A stretch of DNA of 64,000 nucleotides from an uncultured Porphyromonadaceae bacterium (GCA_900544305.1 UQUV01000012.1:1-64000); one strand, 5' to 3'. Shown: positions 1 through 8,876, numbered from the stretch's first letter. Notes: generated by a model from the sequence alone, not told the origin. Program-made: numbers and translations.

Positions 1-119
1 CATAAGAGGGGCTTGTCTGATATGAAAATAACTCCCAACTTATCTATTTCAGCAAGTTGGGAGGGAATGCACGTCTTTAGCGGACAGTAATAATTCCAAA
101 GCGGTCTTTAATTTTTGCC

Positions 120-232
120 GGACATACCTTGGGTATGTCCCTACAAGTGTCAAGGTGTAATCACGATATCAGAAAAGAATTTTGCCAATTGTTCCCATAC
201 ATTTATTGTAGGGACGTACCCCCGGTACGTCC
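120..232. repeat. Pair of REP-like palindromes in inverted orientation
   Basis: Two near-identical palindromes lie 80 bases apart. The first has arms GGACATACC (120-128) and GGTATGTCC (132-140). The second has arms GGACGTACC (212-220) and GGTACGTCC (224-232). Each has a 3-base loop and is flanked on one side by TTGTAG or its complement, so the two units point in opposite directions, like a BIME. No gene overlaps them convincingly. The rest of bases 1-280 shows nothing I can assign. Confidence 0.6.
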
Positions 233-280
233 GAATTTATCCTCTAAAGATTGCCAAGATTTGTTTATAATAAAAATAAA

Positions 281-316
281 AAAAGTCGGGGCGCTGTATT
301 CACATACTGCGCCCCG
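281..316 (-). terminator. Intrinsic terminator of the alanine dehydrogenase gene
   Basis: On the minus strand an 8-bp perfect stem (CGGGGCGC at 287-294 pairing with GCGCCCCG at 309-316) is followed by a T-rich run. It lies 25 bases after the stop codon of the alanine dehydrogenase gene. Confidence 0.85.
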
Positions 317-340
317 AAAAATGTACCAATTATTTAATCT

Positions 341-1453
341 CTACAAAACGTCTTCTACTGGTGTGTAAGGCAAGTTCCATGCTTCGGCTACGCCTTTGTA
401 AACCACCTTACCGTTGACAACATTCAAGCCTTCGAGCAATTCTTTGTTTTCCTTGCAAGCCTTGCGCCATCCTTTGTCGGCAAGTTGCAGCACATAAGGA
501 AGTGTCGCATTGGTCAAGCCAAACGTAGATGTACGGGCCACTGCACCCGGAATGTTGGCAACGCAATAGTGTACGATGCCGTCCACTTCGTAAATCGGAT
601 CCTGATGAGTTGTCGGGTGTGAAGTTTCGAAACATCCGCCCTGGTCGATAGCAACGTCGACCATCACGGTGCCTTTCTGCATCAGTTTCAGCATGTCGCG
701 AGTGACAAGCTTCGGAGCTTTTGCACCCGGAATCAGCACTGAACCGATAACAAGGTCGGCCTGCTTCAATTCTTCGCAAATATTAAATTTGTTAGACATC
801 AAAGTCTTCACGTTCTTTGGCATTACATCGTGCAAGTAAGTAAGCCGTGGGATGGAGATATCGCAAATCGTGACATCCGCACCAGTTCCGGCAGCCGTAT
901 AGGCAGCAGCTGTACCCACAACACCGGCACCGATAACAAGCACCTTAGCCGGCTTAACACCCGGGATACCGCCAAGCAATACGCCCTTACCTCCATGATG
1001 ACGTTCGAGGAAATACATACCTTCCTGAACTGACATACGTCCAGCCACTTCCGACATTGGAATCAACAGCGGCAGCGTATGGTCGGCACGGCGAACCGTT
1101 TCATATGCACAGCATACAGAACCGTTTTCAACCATAGCGTGAGTCAACGGCTCGCTGCTTGCAAAGTGGAAATAAGTAAACAGTAACTGATCCTTACGGA
1201 TTAGTTTATATTCGGCCTCAATAGGCTCCTTCACTTTTACAATCATTTCGGCAATGCCGTAAACATCTTCAATGGTAGGAAGAATTTTCGCTCCGGCATT
1301 GACATAATCCTCGTCACAAAATCCGCTTCCGTTTCCGGCAGTGGCTTGTACATAAACTACATGTCCGCGATTCACAAGTTCGTGAACACCGGCGGGCGTC
1401 ATAGCGACACGATTTTCGCTATTTTTGATTTCTTTGGGAATTCCAATAATCAT
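341..1453 (-). CDS. ald: Alanine dehydrogenase
   Basis: The enzyme reversibly converts L-alanine, NAD+ and water to pyruvate, ammonia and NADH in the cytosol. The 370-residue length is exactly the family norm. The N-terminal half is the AlaDh/PNT N domain, and the second half has the Rossmann NAD-binding stretch VLVIGAGVVG near residue 170. Substrate-binding Lys75 and catalytic His96 fall at the positions known from the Mycobacterium enzyme. The reading frame is intact. A small membrane-protein gene lies 43 bases upstream on the same strand and I see no separate promoter in the gap, so the two may be cotranscribed. The closest alternative family is the proton-translocating transhydrogenase alpha subunit, but that lacks this single-chain length. 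Confidence 0.95.
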   Translation of the reverse strand: MIIGIPKEIKNSENRVAMTPAGVHELVNRGHVVYVQATAGNGSGFCDEDYVNAGAKILPTIEDVYGIAEMIVKVKEPIEAEYKLIRKDQLLFTYFHFASSEPLTHAMVENGSVCCAYETVRRADHTLPLLIPMSEVAGRMSVQEGMYFLERHHGGKGVLLGGIPGVKPAKVLVIGAGVVGTAAAYTAAGTGADVTICDISIPRLTYLHDVMPKNVKTLMSNKFNICEELKQADLVIGSVLIPGAKAPKLVTRDMLKLMQKGTVMVDVAIDQGGCFETSHPTTHQDPIYEVDGIVHYCVANIPGAVARTSTFGLTNATLPYVLQLADKGWRKACKENKELLEGLNVVNGKVVYKGVAEAWNLPYTPVEDVL

Positions 1454-1496
1454 CGCTTTGTGTTTTAAGTGGTTTTATGTTAAATTCTTAAAGGTT

Positions 1497-1790
1497 TCAT
1501 ATCAGCAATGCCGCTCCGTAGGAAAGCCACATAATGACAAGAAGCACATATGTTATTTCTTTACGGATAGGATAGCATTTATATGCAAGATATCCACAGG
1601 CAATCATGTAGACCGGAAACATTACCAACAACAGCCAGGTACTGTCGTCGCGGCTGGCAAAATCATATTCCATCATAAGAAAAGGCCATCCCACCACCGG
1701 TAGCACACTTATCGTAACCAGAACAATCAGCCACACAGGCCTTTTGGGAATGCTGTCGTCTTTTTTTGATAATGTCTTGTGTCTTGTCAT
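1497..1790 (-). CDS. Small integral membrane protein of unknown function
   Basis: This 97-residue protein has a short charged N-terminus rich in Lys and Asp, then three predicted membrane segments at roughly residues 18-40, 50-66 and 77-96, separated by short charged loops. I do not recognise a family. The gene is probably real because a -7 element lies on the same strand about 68 bases upstream and the gene sits directly before ald. Its function is unknown and a role linked to alanine metabolism is only a guess from position. Confidence 0.6.
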   Translation of the reverse strand: MTRHKTLSKKDDSIPKRPVWLIVLVTISVLPVVGWPFLMMEYDFASRDDSTWLLLVMFPVYMIACGYLAYKCYPIRKEITYVLLVIMWLSYGAALLI

Positions 1791-1857
1791 AGTCTGCGGT
1801 CATTTTTTCGACTACGTTTCTTCGCGCTGTCATACAGCTTGAACCGTTAGTCAATCA

Positions 1858-1865
1858 CAAATATA
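1858..1865 (-). promoter_or_regulatory. Bacteroidales -7 promoter element for the 1497-1790 gene and perhaps ald
   Basis: The minus strand reads TATATTTG here, a perfect TAnnTTTG match, about 68 bases before the start codon at 1790. Confidence 0.5.
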
Positions 1866-2032
1866 CAATGAAGAAAGTTTTCTATAAAAATAATTTTCAA
1901 GAAAAATTTACGGCAGCTTCACGAATTAACATTTAGAAAAACTTTTTCAAATTTGCATACATATATTTATTCTTACATCAGCAACAACGCCAAATTCACC
2001 CTGCAAATACAGCCCAATCAAAAAAAATAGCT

Positions 2033-2040
2033 TACCTTTG
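2033..2040 (+). promoter_or_regulatory. Bacteroidales -7 promoter element for panB
   Basis: TACCTTTG matches TAnnTTTG perfectly and lies 29 bases before the panB start codon, in an AT-rich stretch. Confidence 0.65.
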
Positions 2041-2069
2041 CCCCAACTATCAACAATTTATACCAAATT

Positions 2070-2888
2070 ATGTCAACTTACACAGAAGACAAGAGAAAAG
2101 TGACAACTCGCCGCCTTATTGAAATGAAGCAGCGAGGAGAAAAAATCTCAATGCTGACAGCCTATGACTATTCAATGGCTAAACTCATCGATGGCGCCGG
2201 GATGGACGTAATTCTCGTGGGTGATTCAGCATCTAATGTCATGGCAGGAAATGTCACAACACTTCCGATGACACTCGACCAAATGATTTACCACGGAAAA
2301 TCGGTCATGCGTGCTGTAACACGCGCGCTGGTTGTGGTCGACATGCCGTTCGGTACCTACCAGGGCAACTCGAAAGAAGCTCTTTCGTCTGCCATCCGCA
2401 TCATGAAAGAGACCCATGCCGACTGCATCAAGCTCGAAGGCGGCTCGGAAGTCCGTGAATCCATCGAACGTATTCTCAGCGCAGGAATTCCTGTCATGGG
2501 ACACCTGGGACTGACCCCGCAGTCAATCAACAAATTCGGCTCCTACACCGTCCGTGCCCGCGAAGAAGCGGAAGCCAACAAACTGATAGAGGATGCCAAA
2601 CTGCTGGAAGAAATCGGCTGTTTCGCCCTCGTTCTTGAAAAGATTCCGGCTGAACTCGCTACGAAAGTGGCAAAAATGCTGACTATCCCTGTTATCGGAA
2701 TCGGTGCCGGAGGCGGTTGTGACGGACAAGTATTGGTAATGCACGACATGCTTGGCATCAACAAGGGATTTTCTCCACGTTTCCTCCGCCGCTATGCCGA
2801 CCTGGGAACCATCATCAACGATGCCGTTGCCAAATATATCGACGACGTGAAGACCGGCGATTTCCCCAACGAAAAGGAACAATACTAA
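2070..2888 (+). CDS. panB: 3-methyl-2-oxobutanoate hydroxymethyltransferase
   Basis: PanB makes ketopantoate from alpha-ketoisovalerate and 5,10-methylene-tetrahydrofolate, the first committed step towards pantothenate and coenzyme A. The 272-residue protein spans the family barrel. The metal-binding aspartates are visible in LVGDS (Asp52) and VDMPFG (Asp91). The substrate-pocket stretches IKLEGG and MGHLGLTPQ follow. The ATG is placed just after a -7 promoter and starts the normal family N-terminus. The gene stands alone between its own promoter and terminator; panC and panD are not in the window. Confidence 0.96.
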   Translation: MSTYTEDKRKVTTRRLIEMKQRGEKISMLTAYDYSMAKLIDGAGMDVILVGDSASNVMAGNVTTLPMTLDQMIYHGKSVMRAVTRALVVVDMPFGTYQGNSKEALSSAIRIMKETHADCIKLEGGSEVRESIERILSAGIPVMGHLGLTPQSINKFGSYTVRAREEAEANKLIEDAKLLEEIGCFALVLEKIPAELATKVAKMLTIPVIGIGAGGGCDGQVLVMHDMLGINKGFSPRFLRRYADLGTIINDAVAKYIDDVKTGDFPNEKEQY

Positions 2889-2911
2889 GCCACACGGCTT
2901 ACACACGATAG

Positions 2912-2954
2912 AAAAAACGGTTGCAGATCCATTCCGACTCTGCAACCGTTTTTT
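2912..2954 (+). terminator. Intrinsic terminator after panB
   Basis: AAAACGGTTGCAGA and TCTGCAACCGTTTT form a perfect stem around an 11-base loop, followed by T residues. The A-run on the left could let it work from the opposite strand too. Confidence 0.9.
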
Positions 2955-2973
2955 CATACCCCACACAGTCCCC

Positions 2974-3001
2974 GTAAACTGTAAACTGTAAACCGTAAAC
3001 C
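2974..3001. repeat. Four tandem copies of a 7-mer
   Basis: GTAAACT, GTAAACT, GTAAACC and GTAAACC follow each other without gaps between the two terminators. This is a short tandem repeat in non-coding sequence. Confidence 0.8.
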
Positions 3002-3003
3002 CA

Positions 3004-3034
3004 CAAAAAACACGGCCGGCTCGAAAGCCGACCG
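3004..3034 (-). terminator. Intrinsic terminator of the secreted-protein gene
   Basis: On the minus strand CGGTCGGC and GCCGGCCG pair around a 6-base loop, followed by TGTTTTTT. It lies 30 bases after the stop codon at 3064. Confidence 0.85.
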
Positions 3035-3063
3035 CGCGTTTTGAATTTATTGTTTTCGTTCTA

Positions 3064-4599
3064 TTACTTTACCAATACTTTGCAAACTGTGTTGGCAGCC
3101 TTAACGATATAGAAACCAGCAGGAACATTTACTGTGCTTTCGCCAGCAGCAACGTTTACTGTTTCTACAGCCTGACCGGCAGCGTTGTAAACAACAACTG
3201 TGCAAGCTTCAGCAGCGTTGACAGCGATACCGTTGGCAGTAGCAACAACTGTTGTAGCTTCAGCAACTGCATCGTTCACGCCAGAACCAGGTTCATTGAA
3301 TGCGATAGGATAAGCCTGAAGATCTGTCTTGTAAACAGCAACTGCGCAAACTACGTCATATTCACCAGCAGCCGGAGTTTCTACGTTCCAAGCCTTCTGA
3401 TAGTAAAGTGCCAAGCTACCAGTTGCATCAGTTACAACCTTGCCTGTTTCATCAACGTTACCAGTAACAACAACCACCTTGTTCAAGTCAGACAAAGTAA
3501 TTTCACCAGCCTTCATAGCGATCGGATAAGTCGGTACGTTCTGAGTTGCATCAGCAAATGATTCAGCTACCGGATACTGCATTTCTGGAAGACCGCTGAA
3601 GTTTTTATATTCACCCATGATGCCAGCAGGGATTACATCACCTACTTCATATTTAGGAACTTGATTTCCATAAATCAACATAGCACCGCCTTCTGCATCC
3701 TTAACATAGAGGTTGCTTGCGTTCTGATAAGTTACAGTCACAGGGAAAGTAAACTTATACACGATTTTACCGCCGTTAGCTTCACCTTCAGCCTGGAATT
3801 CAGCAAGGCTTGAAACTTCAGCCGGAGCAGCGATTTCGTAAGTAGCCGATACTTTGTCACTGTTGTCGATACCGTCTTTCTTTGCATAAGCAGAAATTGT
3901 GTATGAACCAACTTCGCTCAACACGATAGGAGCAGTGTATTCAGTTTCTGCACCGTCGTTGATTTGGTATACGATAGTAGCGCCGTCAGTGTTGCAAGTA
4001 AGCTCTACATTCTGTGTACCATAGTAAGAACCTTCGTCAAGGCTGAATTTAGGATTAGAACATTTTGTTACTTCACCCTCAGAATAAGAGATATTCAAGC
4101 TCATCACACGCAGTTGAGGCAATTTGCCTGCTTGATTCTTGTTGGCTGTAACAGAAATATTCACTTCATTATTTGCGATACCAGTCCAGTTTGCAGTCTT
4201 ATCATCATAAGAGAAAACAAAAGAACCTTCAGAAACAGGATATGCAGAAGCATCGTCACCGCAGTTCCATGTACCACCGGCAAGTGTAAAGTCAATAGCA
4301 TTGATTGTTGCACCTTGAGGAGCAGCAATTGTCATTGTATTCTGAGAATACAAACGGACAGCACCTTCATCCTTACCTGTGGAGTTATTAATATATTGAT
4401 AATAGGCAGGATCTGTTTGACCTCCGTTTTTTTCAAAAGAGAAAGTAAATCCTTCAGCTTCAAAAGTTGTCAGAACGACATTGCTATTCCCGCCCAACAA
4501 GTCAGCACAAGCGTCCGGGAAATGAACAGTCACCTCAGCTGCGTTCATGGCGAACAAGCCAGAAACAGCCATCAAAGAAGAAAGTAATAATTTTTTCAT
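3064..4599 (-). CDS. Secreted protein with chitobiase-type domain and sorting-like C-terminus
   Basis: The mature protein is probably exported. The start at 4599 (MKKLLLSS) opens a clean signal peptide ending near AMNA; the in-frame extension up to 4644 overlaps the -7 promoter and is unlikely to be translated. The 511 residues contain an N-terminal all-beta region, then a stretch (about 180-258) resembling the chitobiase/hexosaminidase C-terminal domain (PF13290-like: GTQNVEL, ATIVYQI, GSYTISAYA). An OB-like region with NASNLYVKD follows. The last 75 residues (TVVVYNAAGQAVE, GFYIVKAAN, KVLVK) look like a type A type-IX-secretion sorting domain. Substrate or partner is unknown. It is a single-gene unit between its own promoter and terminator. 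Confidence 0.75.
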   Translation of the reverse strand: MKKLLLSSLMAVSGLFAMNAAEVTVHFPDACADLLGGNSNVVLTTFEAEGFTFSFEKNGGQTDPAYYQYINNSTGKDEGAVRLYSQNTMTIAAPQGATINAIDFTLAGGTWNCGDDASAYPVSEGSFVFSYDDKTANWTGIANNEVNISVTANKNQAGKLPQLRVMSLNISYSEGEVTKCSNPKFSLDEGSYYGTQNVELTCNTDGATIVYQINDGAETEYTAPIVLSEVGSYTISAYAKKDGIDNSDKVSATYEIAAPAEVSSLAEFQAEGEANGGKIVYKFTFPVTVTYQNASNLYVKDAEGGAMLIYGNQVPKYEVGDVIPAGIMGEYKNFSGLPEMQYPVAESFADATQNVPTYPIAMKAGEITLSDLNKVVVVTGNVDETGKVVTDATGSLALYYQKAWNVETPAAGEYDVVCAVAVYKTDLQAYPIAFNEPGSGVNDAVAEATTVVATANGIAVNAAEACTVVVYNAAGQAVETVNVAAGESTVNVPAGFYIVKAANTVCKVLVK

Positions 4600-4629
4600 A
4601 AGACAAGTTTTTAAAAAAGAGTTAGACAA

Positions 4630-4637
4630 CAAAAATA
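4630..4637 (-). promoter_or_regulatory. -7 promoter element for the secreted-protein gene
   Basis: The minus strand reads TATTTTTG, a perfect TAnnTTTG match, 31 bases before the chosen start at 4599. It lies inside the longer in-frame extension, which argues for the shorter protein. Confidence 0.6.
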
Positions 4638-4852
4638 TAAACAAATATTCAAAAAAGCAATACTCTATAAAGTCCTGTTCCTGAGCATATGAAACCGCAT
4701 AGTTCGCAAGTTTATCAAAACAGATGCAACATGCGGAGCTTTACCCTTCTTTTCATGCGTTTGCGAAACTTATTCTCCTTTTTTGCTGTCAAAATGCAGT
4801 TTATAACTTTTTTGTAACAACTGCCTAAAACATCATTACCGGCCTTGTCGCA

Positions 4853-4887
4853 ACAAAAAAAGACGCCTCCCCTCGCGGGAAGACGTC
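4853..4887 (-). terminator. Intrinsic terminator of the FKBP operon
   Basis: On the minus strand GACGTCTTCCC pairs with GGGGAGGCGTC (two G-U pairs) around GCGA and is followed by seven T. It lies about 30 bases after the stop at 4916. Confidence 0.85.
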
Positions 4888-4915
4888 CTTACATTATGGA
4901 TTTCAAGATTGCTCT

Positions 4916-5770
4916 TTAGTCAGCAAGACCAACTACCTCAACATCAAATACGAGAGTTTCGTTAGCTTTGATACCGGCATAAGGTTGTCCTTCTACACCG
5001 TAAGCGAGGTCACCAGGGATGTAAAGGATGTAGTGAGCACCCGGTTTCATCATCTTCAAACCTTCGCCGAAGCCCGGAACAACACCTGAAGGAGAGAATA
5101 CGCGTGGTTCGTCACCGCTTGTATCGAATTCCTTACCGTCGATGTGCTTACCTGTATATTTTACTTTAACACGGTCAGAAGCCTTGATAGTTACGCCTTC
5201 ACCTTCAGCGATTACTTTGTAAACCAAACCGCTTTCAGTCTTTTTCAAAGACGGATCTTTCTTCATCTGTTCAGCGATATAGGCTTCACCGGCGTTTTTG
5301 TTTGCGATAGCTTCCGGAGATTTTGCCATCTTTTCTGTTTTGATTTTTTGAATCAATGACATTACCTGAGCCTGAGCAGCTTGAGGAGAAGCAACTGAGT
5401 CAGCCAAGAAAGCGTCCTTGAATGCAGCAAACAAGAGAGCCTTGTCAATGTCGATGCTGTCTTGAGCAGCAAGAGCCTGAAGCTGACCTGTGATAGTCAA
5501 ACCGATTTGCAAACCTTGGATGTAAGCCTTTTGAGTAGTGTCGGCAGCAAATGCAACCTGCATACCCTTGATGATTTCAGCCTTGTCAAGCTTAGCGCCT
5601 TCCGGAGCGTTCATCAATTCAGAACCAACACCATTACCCCACATCTGGCCGAAATAGTAAGCCAAAGAGTCTTCTTGAGTCTTCAAATCGCTTGTAGAAC
5701 CGGCATTGCCTTTACAGCTAATACCTGTCAACATAAGTGCAGCAGCACCTAATAAAAACAGTTTTTTCAT
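4916..5770 (-). CDS. FKBP-type peptidyl-prolyl isomerase, probable lipoprotein
   Basis: The enzyme catalyses cis-trans isomerisation of Xaa-Pro bonds and probably acts as a periplasmic or outer-membrane-anchored folding factor. The 284 residues begin with a signal peptide ending in LTGISC, a loose lipobox. An FKBP N-terminal dimerisation-type domain (about 28-185, including EDSLAYYFGQMWG) follows, then the FKBP C domain (about 195-284) with VKVKYTG, FDTSG, VPGFGEGLKMM and LAYG. The architecture resembles FkpA/Mip. It is 27 bases downstream of a second FKBP gene on the same strand, so the pair forms an operon. Confidence 0.9.
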   Translation of the reverse strand: MKKLFLLGAAALMLTGISCKGNAGSTSDLKTQEDSLAYYFGQMWGNGVGSELMNAPEGAKLDKAEIIKGMQVAFAADTTQKAYIQGLQIGLTITGQLQALAAQDSIDIDKALLFAAFKDAFLADSVASPQAAQAQVMSLIQKIKTEKMAKSPEAIANKNAGEAYIAEQMKKDPSLKKTESGLVYKVIAEGEGVTIKASDRVKVKYTGKHIDGKEFDTSGDEPRVFSPSGVVPGFGEGLKMMKPGAHYILYIPGDLAYGVEGQPYAGIKANETLVFDVEVVGLAD

Positions 5771-5797
5771 AATTTCGTTTAGTCTTATTTAGTTTGT

Positions 5798-6406
5798 TTA
5801 TTTGATTACACGCAACAACTGGACATCGAAAATCAAAGTCGTGTCCGGACCAATCAGCCCGCCTGCACCGTTAGGACCGTAGGCAAGGTCAGAAGGGATA
5901 TAAAGACGCCATTGGTCGCCTTCGTGCATCAGCTGCAAGGCTTCCACCCAACCCGGAATCACTTGAGTTACACCGAATGTAGCCGGAACGCCACGTTCTA
6001 CTGAGCTGTCGAACACTGTTCCGTCGATAAGTTTTCCGGTGTAGTGCACTTCCACACGGTCGTTGGCTGTCGGCTGCGCACCGTTGCCCGATTCGAGCAC
6101 TTCATATTGCAAACCGCTGGCTGTAGTCTTCACACCTTCACGTTTTGCATTTTCCGACAAGAAAGCTTCGCCTATTTCACGGTTCTGCTTGGCTGCTTTC
6201 TGATTGGCTTCCTGCATTTCCTTTTCCAGCTGCATGAAAAATTCCTGCACTGTCTGCTTTGCCTGCTCGTAAGTCATTTCAGGTTTTTTGCCTTCATAAA
6301 CTGCGGCAACACCGTTGGCGAAATCTTGCACATTGAGTTCCTTGATGCCTGAGCCCATGAAATTGTGACCCATGCTCATACCCAATGCATAGCTTAGTTT
6401 GTCCAT
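5798..6406 (-). CDS. FKBP-type peptidyl-prolyl isomerase
   Basis: This 202-residue protein has an FKBP N-terminal helical domain (about 1-100, starting MDKLSYALGMSMG) and an FKBP catalytic domain (about 110-202) with VEVHYTG, FDSSVERG, IPGWVEALQLM and LAYGPNGAGG. There is no obvious signal peptide, so unlike its operon partner it may be cytoplasmic or exported in an atypical way. The two genes look like an old duplication with one copy becoming a lipoprotein. Its promoter is likely the -7 element at 6501-6508. Confidence 0.9.
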   Translation of the reverse strand: MDKLSYALGMSMGHNFMGSGIKELNVQDFANGVAAVYEGKKPEMTYEQAKQTVQEFFMQLEKEMQEANQKAAKQNREIGEAFLSENAKREGVKTTASGLQYEVLESGNGAQPTANDRVEVHYTGKLIDGTVFDSSVERGVPATFGVTQVIPGWVEALQLMHEGDQWRLYIPSDLAYGPNGAGGLIGPDTTLIFDVQLLRVIK

Positions 6407-6500
6407 TCTATAAATTGTCTAAAATTGTTTATACCATCAGCCTGACCGCTCCCCGAAATACCTTTTCCGAATTACCGCCAAGCCATACATTTCCAAGCCA

Positions 6501-6508
6501 CAAAGGTA
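6501..6508 (-). promoter_or_regulatory. -7 promoter element of the FKBP operon
   Basis: The minus strand reads TACCTTTG, a perfect match, about 95 bases before the start at 6406. The rest of the 318-base gap 6407-6724 shows only this element and a weaker plus-strand box at 6667-6674. Confidence 0.55.
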
Positions 6509-6666
6509 TGGTTTTCTCTCCGTCAATACACATTTTATTAATAAAAAAAACATAAAATCCGGCAAAACCGCTCTTTCTGCTGCCAAATCCCTCATACTGA
6601 CAATATTTTTCTGCCGCTCAACCTATTTTTTCTCCATAATGCCGACAAAGGAAACGAGATTTTAAG

Positions 6667-6674
6667 TAACTTTA
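6667..6674 (+). promoter_or_regulatory. Possible -7 element for the sulfatase gene
   Basis: TAACTTTA matches TAnnTTTG at all but the last base and lies 50 bases before the sulfatase start. Confidence 0.35.
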
Positions 6675-6724
6675 CCTGACAAACTTAAACATTCAACCAC
6701 AAACAACTTACCCTCACAGATACT

Positions 6725-8263
6725 ATGAATACTAAAATCTGCCTTGCGGGGTTTGTATGCCTGACTGCTGCCGGTCCGGCACAAACCCAAAATGCACCCG
6801 ACCAACGGCCCAACATTCTGTTCATCATGTCTGACGACCACACGGCACAGGCCATCAGCGCCTACGGAGGCATACTCAGCACCGTCCTGCCCACGCCAAA
6901 CATCGACAGAATCGGCGAGGAAGGAGTCCGACTGAACAACTGCTATGCGACCAACTCTATCAGTACCCCCAGCCGCGGTGCCATACTCACCGGACAATAC
7001 AGCCACCGGAATCAGGTCTACACACTTCACGACCCGCTAAGTCCGTCACTGCCCAACGTTGCAAAAGAATTTCAATCAGGAGGCTACCAGACTGCCGTAG
7101 TTGGAAAATGGCATCTCCACGCCGAGCCGACGGGCTTTGACTGGTACAACGTTTTCCCCGGCCAGGGACGGTACCACAATCCGATTTTAATCGAAAAAGG
7201 GAACTGGGGCAGCGACCCGAACAAAGAAAAAGGCTACAAAGGCACCAAATATGAAGGCCACTCCTCCGATGTGGTGGCAAACCAGGCTATCAACTATCTG
7301 GAACACCGTGACAAAGACAAGCCTTTCTTCCTCATGTGCCACTTCAAGGCGCCTCACCGCCCATGGCAGCCGGCAGAAAGATTCAAAGATTTGCTGAAAG
7401 ACGCCACCGTTCCCGAACCCGACAACCTGCTGGACACCTACGACGGCAAGGCCGCCTATAGCCGACAGCTCCACATGAGCCTTGAACACATGGACTCCAC
7501 CGACCTGAAATGCGCGATTCCGAAAGGCATGACGCGCGACGAACAACGCCGTTGGGCCTATCAGCTCTACATCAAGGACTATCTGCGCTGTGTAGCCGGA
7601 GTCGATGAAAACGTAGGCCGGATACTCGACTATCTGGACCAAAACGGACTGACCGAAAACACGATTGTCATCTATACCGGCGACCAGGGATTTTTCCTCG
7701 GCGAACACGGATGGTTCGATAAGCGGCTGATGTACGAGGAATCCATGCGGATGCCTTTCCTCATTCGTTATCCGAAAGAAATAAAACCGGGAAATGTCAA
7801 TACCGACATCACACTGAATATCGACTTTGCTCCGACTTTTCTAGACTTCGCCGGTATCAAAAAGCCGGAATACATGCAAGGGGAAAGCTTCCGAAAGAAT
7901 CTGACTGGCGACACTCCGGCAACCTGGAGAAAAGCCATGTACTACCGCTACTGGCAGAACGCCGATGTCTATCACAACGCTCCTGCCAACTACGGCATCC
8001 GCACCGACCGCTACAAACTCATCTTCTACTACGGCGAATCGCTGAACAAGCGCGGAACGGCCAAACGCTCCATTCAGCCACCGGGTTGGGAACTGTATGA
8101 CATGGTAAACGACCCCCACGAAATGACAAATCTCTACAATGACCCGAAATATCAGGACATTGTAAAAGAGCTGAAAAAGCAATTGCTGGAACTGAAAGAA
8201 CAGTATGGCGACAGCGACGACGCCTATCCGGTAATGCAGGTATTAACCGACAAATATTTTTAA
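6725..8263 (+). CDS. Sulfatase (type I, Ser-type formylglycine)
   Basis: It hydrolyses sulfate esters, probably on host or dietary sulfated glycans, outside the cytoplasm. The 512 residues start with a signal peptide (about 1-22, ending near AQTQ). PNILFIMSDDH provides metal-binding aspartates 37 and 38. The modification motif is Ser80-Thr-Pro-Ser-Arg, so an anaerobic radical-SAM maturase would convert Ser80 to formylglycine. GKWHLH, HRPW and TGDQGFFLGEHGW are further active-site stretches. The C-terminal part (YRYWQ, GIRTDRYKLI, WELYDMVNDPHE) resembles the S1_11/N-acetylglucosamine-6-sulfatase group. No SusCD genes adjoin it, so it is an orphan; the exact substrate is unknown. Confidence 0.9.
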   Translation: MNTKICLAGFVCLTAAGPAQTQNAPDQRPNILFIMSDDHTAQAISAYGGILSTVLPTPNIDRIGEEGVRLNNCYATNSISTPSRGAILTGQYSHRNQVYTLHDPLSPSLPNVAKEFQSGGYQTAVVGKWHLHAEPTGFDWYNVFPGQGRYHNPILIEKGNWGSDPNKEKGYKGTKYEGHSSDVVANQAINYLEHRDKDKPFFLMCHFKAPHRPWQPAERFKDLLKDATVPEPDNLLDTYDGKAAYSRQLHMSLEHMDSTDLKCAIPKGMTRDEQRRWAYQLYIKDYLRCVAGVDENVGRILDYLDQNGLTENTIVIYTGDQGFFLGEHGWFDKRLMYEESMRMPFLIRYPKEIKPGNVNTDITLNIDFAPTFLDFAGIKKPEYMQGESFRKNLTGDTPATWRKAMYYRYWQNADVYHNAPANYGIRTDRYKLIFYYGESLNKRGTAKRSIQPPGWELYDMVNDPHEMTNLYNDPKYQDIVKELKKQLLELKEQYGDSDDAYPVMQVLTDKYF

Positions 8264-8347
8264 ACCTAAAGACCCCGCACCGCAATCGAAAGCAAGCCCA
8301 TGATTGGCGGCGCGATTACCGATTTGGGATTAATTTCCGACAAGCTA

Positions 8348-8387
8348 CGGCAGAATGTTTCAGACAATGGCATTCTGCCGTTTTTTT
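8348..8387 (+). terminator. Intrinsic terminator after the sulfatase
   Basis: CGGCAGAATG (8348-8357) and CATTCTGCCG (8371-8380) form a perfect 10-bp stem followed by seven T. Confidence 0.92.
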
Positions 8388-8464
8388 CGCAGAAAATTCG
8401 TCGCCGACGCCCGGTCTTTCAAAAAAAAATCACTAAATTAGGAAGCACCTTAAAACATACGCCT

Positions 8465-8854
8465 ATGAAAAAGGAACTCATATTCACACTGTCGCTGCTG
8501 GAGTTCATCCTCGGCACAGGTTACCTCTACACATCATTCTTCAGTGCCGACAGCCGGCACGAATGGAACTGGTTCACGGCCATTCTCTCCATCGTCATGG
8601 TGCTGTTCTTCGCACTGCTTGCCCTACGACTGCTGACACCGTTGAAAATGAAGGGGTTGAAATGGACCCGCCATTGCCGAACGCTCGAATACCGCACCCA
8701 GTTTCCCGTCGGTATCCTGCTGTTTTTCGGCACACTGGCCATGCTTGCAGTCAACGAGTCGGCTGAAATGAAATATGTGTTTCTGGCGGCATTCGGACTT
8801 TCGGTTCTCGGCAAGGCGATGGTCAGAAAATACATGCACGAACATGTAAAATGA
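8465..8854 (+). CDS. Membrane protein of unknown function, four helices
   Basis: The reading frame is open from 8300, but the terminator at 8348-8387 lies in that extension, so I chose the ATG at 8465 (MKKELIFT). The 129-residue protein has four predicted membrane helices (about 4-24, 36-57, 78-96 and 101-118) and a basic C-terminus (VRKYMHEHVK). I do not recognise the family. It stands alone between the sulfatase terminator and the promoter of the next gene. Confidence 0.6.
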   Translation: MKKELIFTLSLLEFILGTGYLYTSFFSADSRHEWNWFTAILSIVMVLFFALLALRLLTPLKMKGLKWTRHCRTLEYRTQFPVGILLFFGTLAMLAVNESAEMKYVFLAAFGLSVLGKAMVRKYMHEHVK

Positions 8855-8876
8855 CCAACTTCCTGATTTTTTTCGC

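Noticed and set aside
129..368. 79-codon plus-strand frame at the window start
   Set aside because: It runs through the palindromic repeats and into the ald terminator; composition is not protein-like.
4597..4644. N-terminal extension of the secreted protein (MFIFLLSNSF)
   Set aside because: It contains the -7 promoter box and would put a second hydrophobic stretch before a normal signal peptide.
8300..8464. N-terminal extension of the four-helix membrane protein
   Set aside because: It spans the strong sulfatase terminator.
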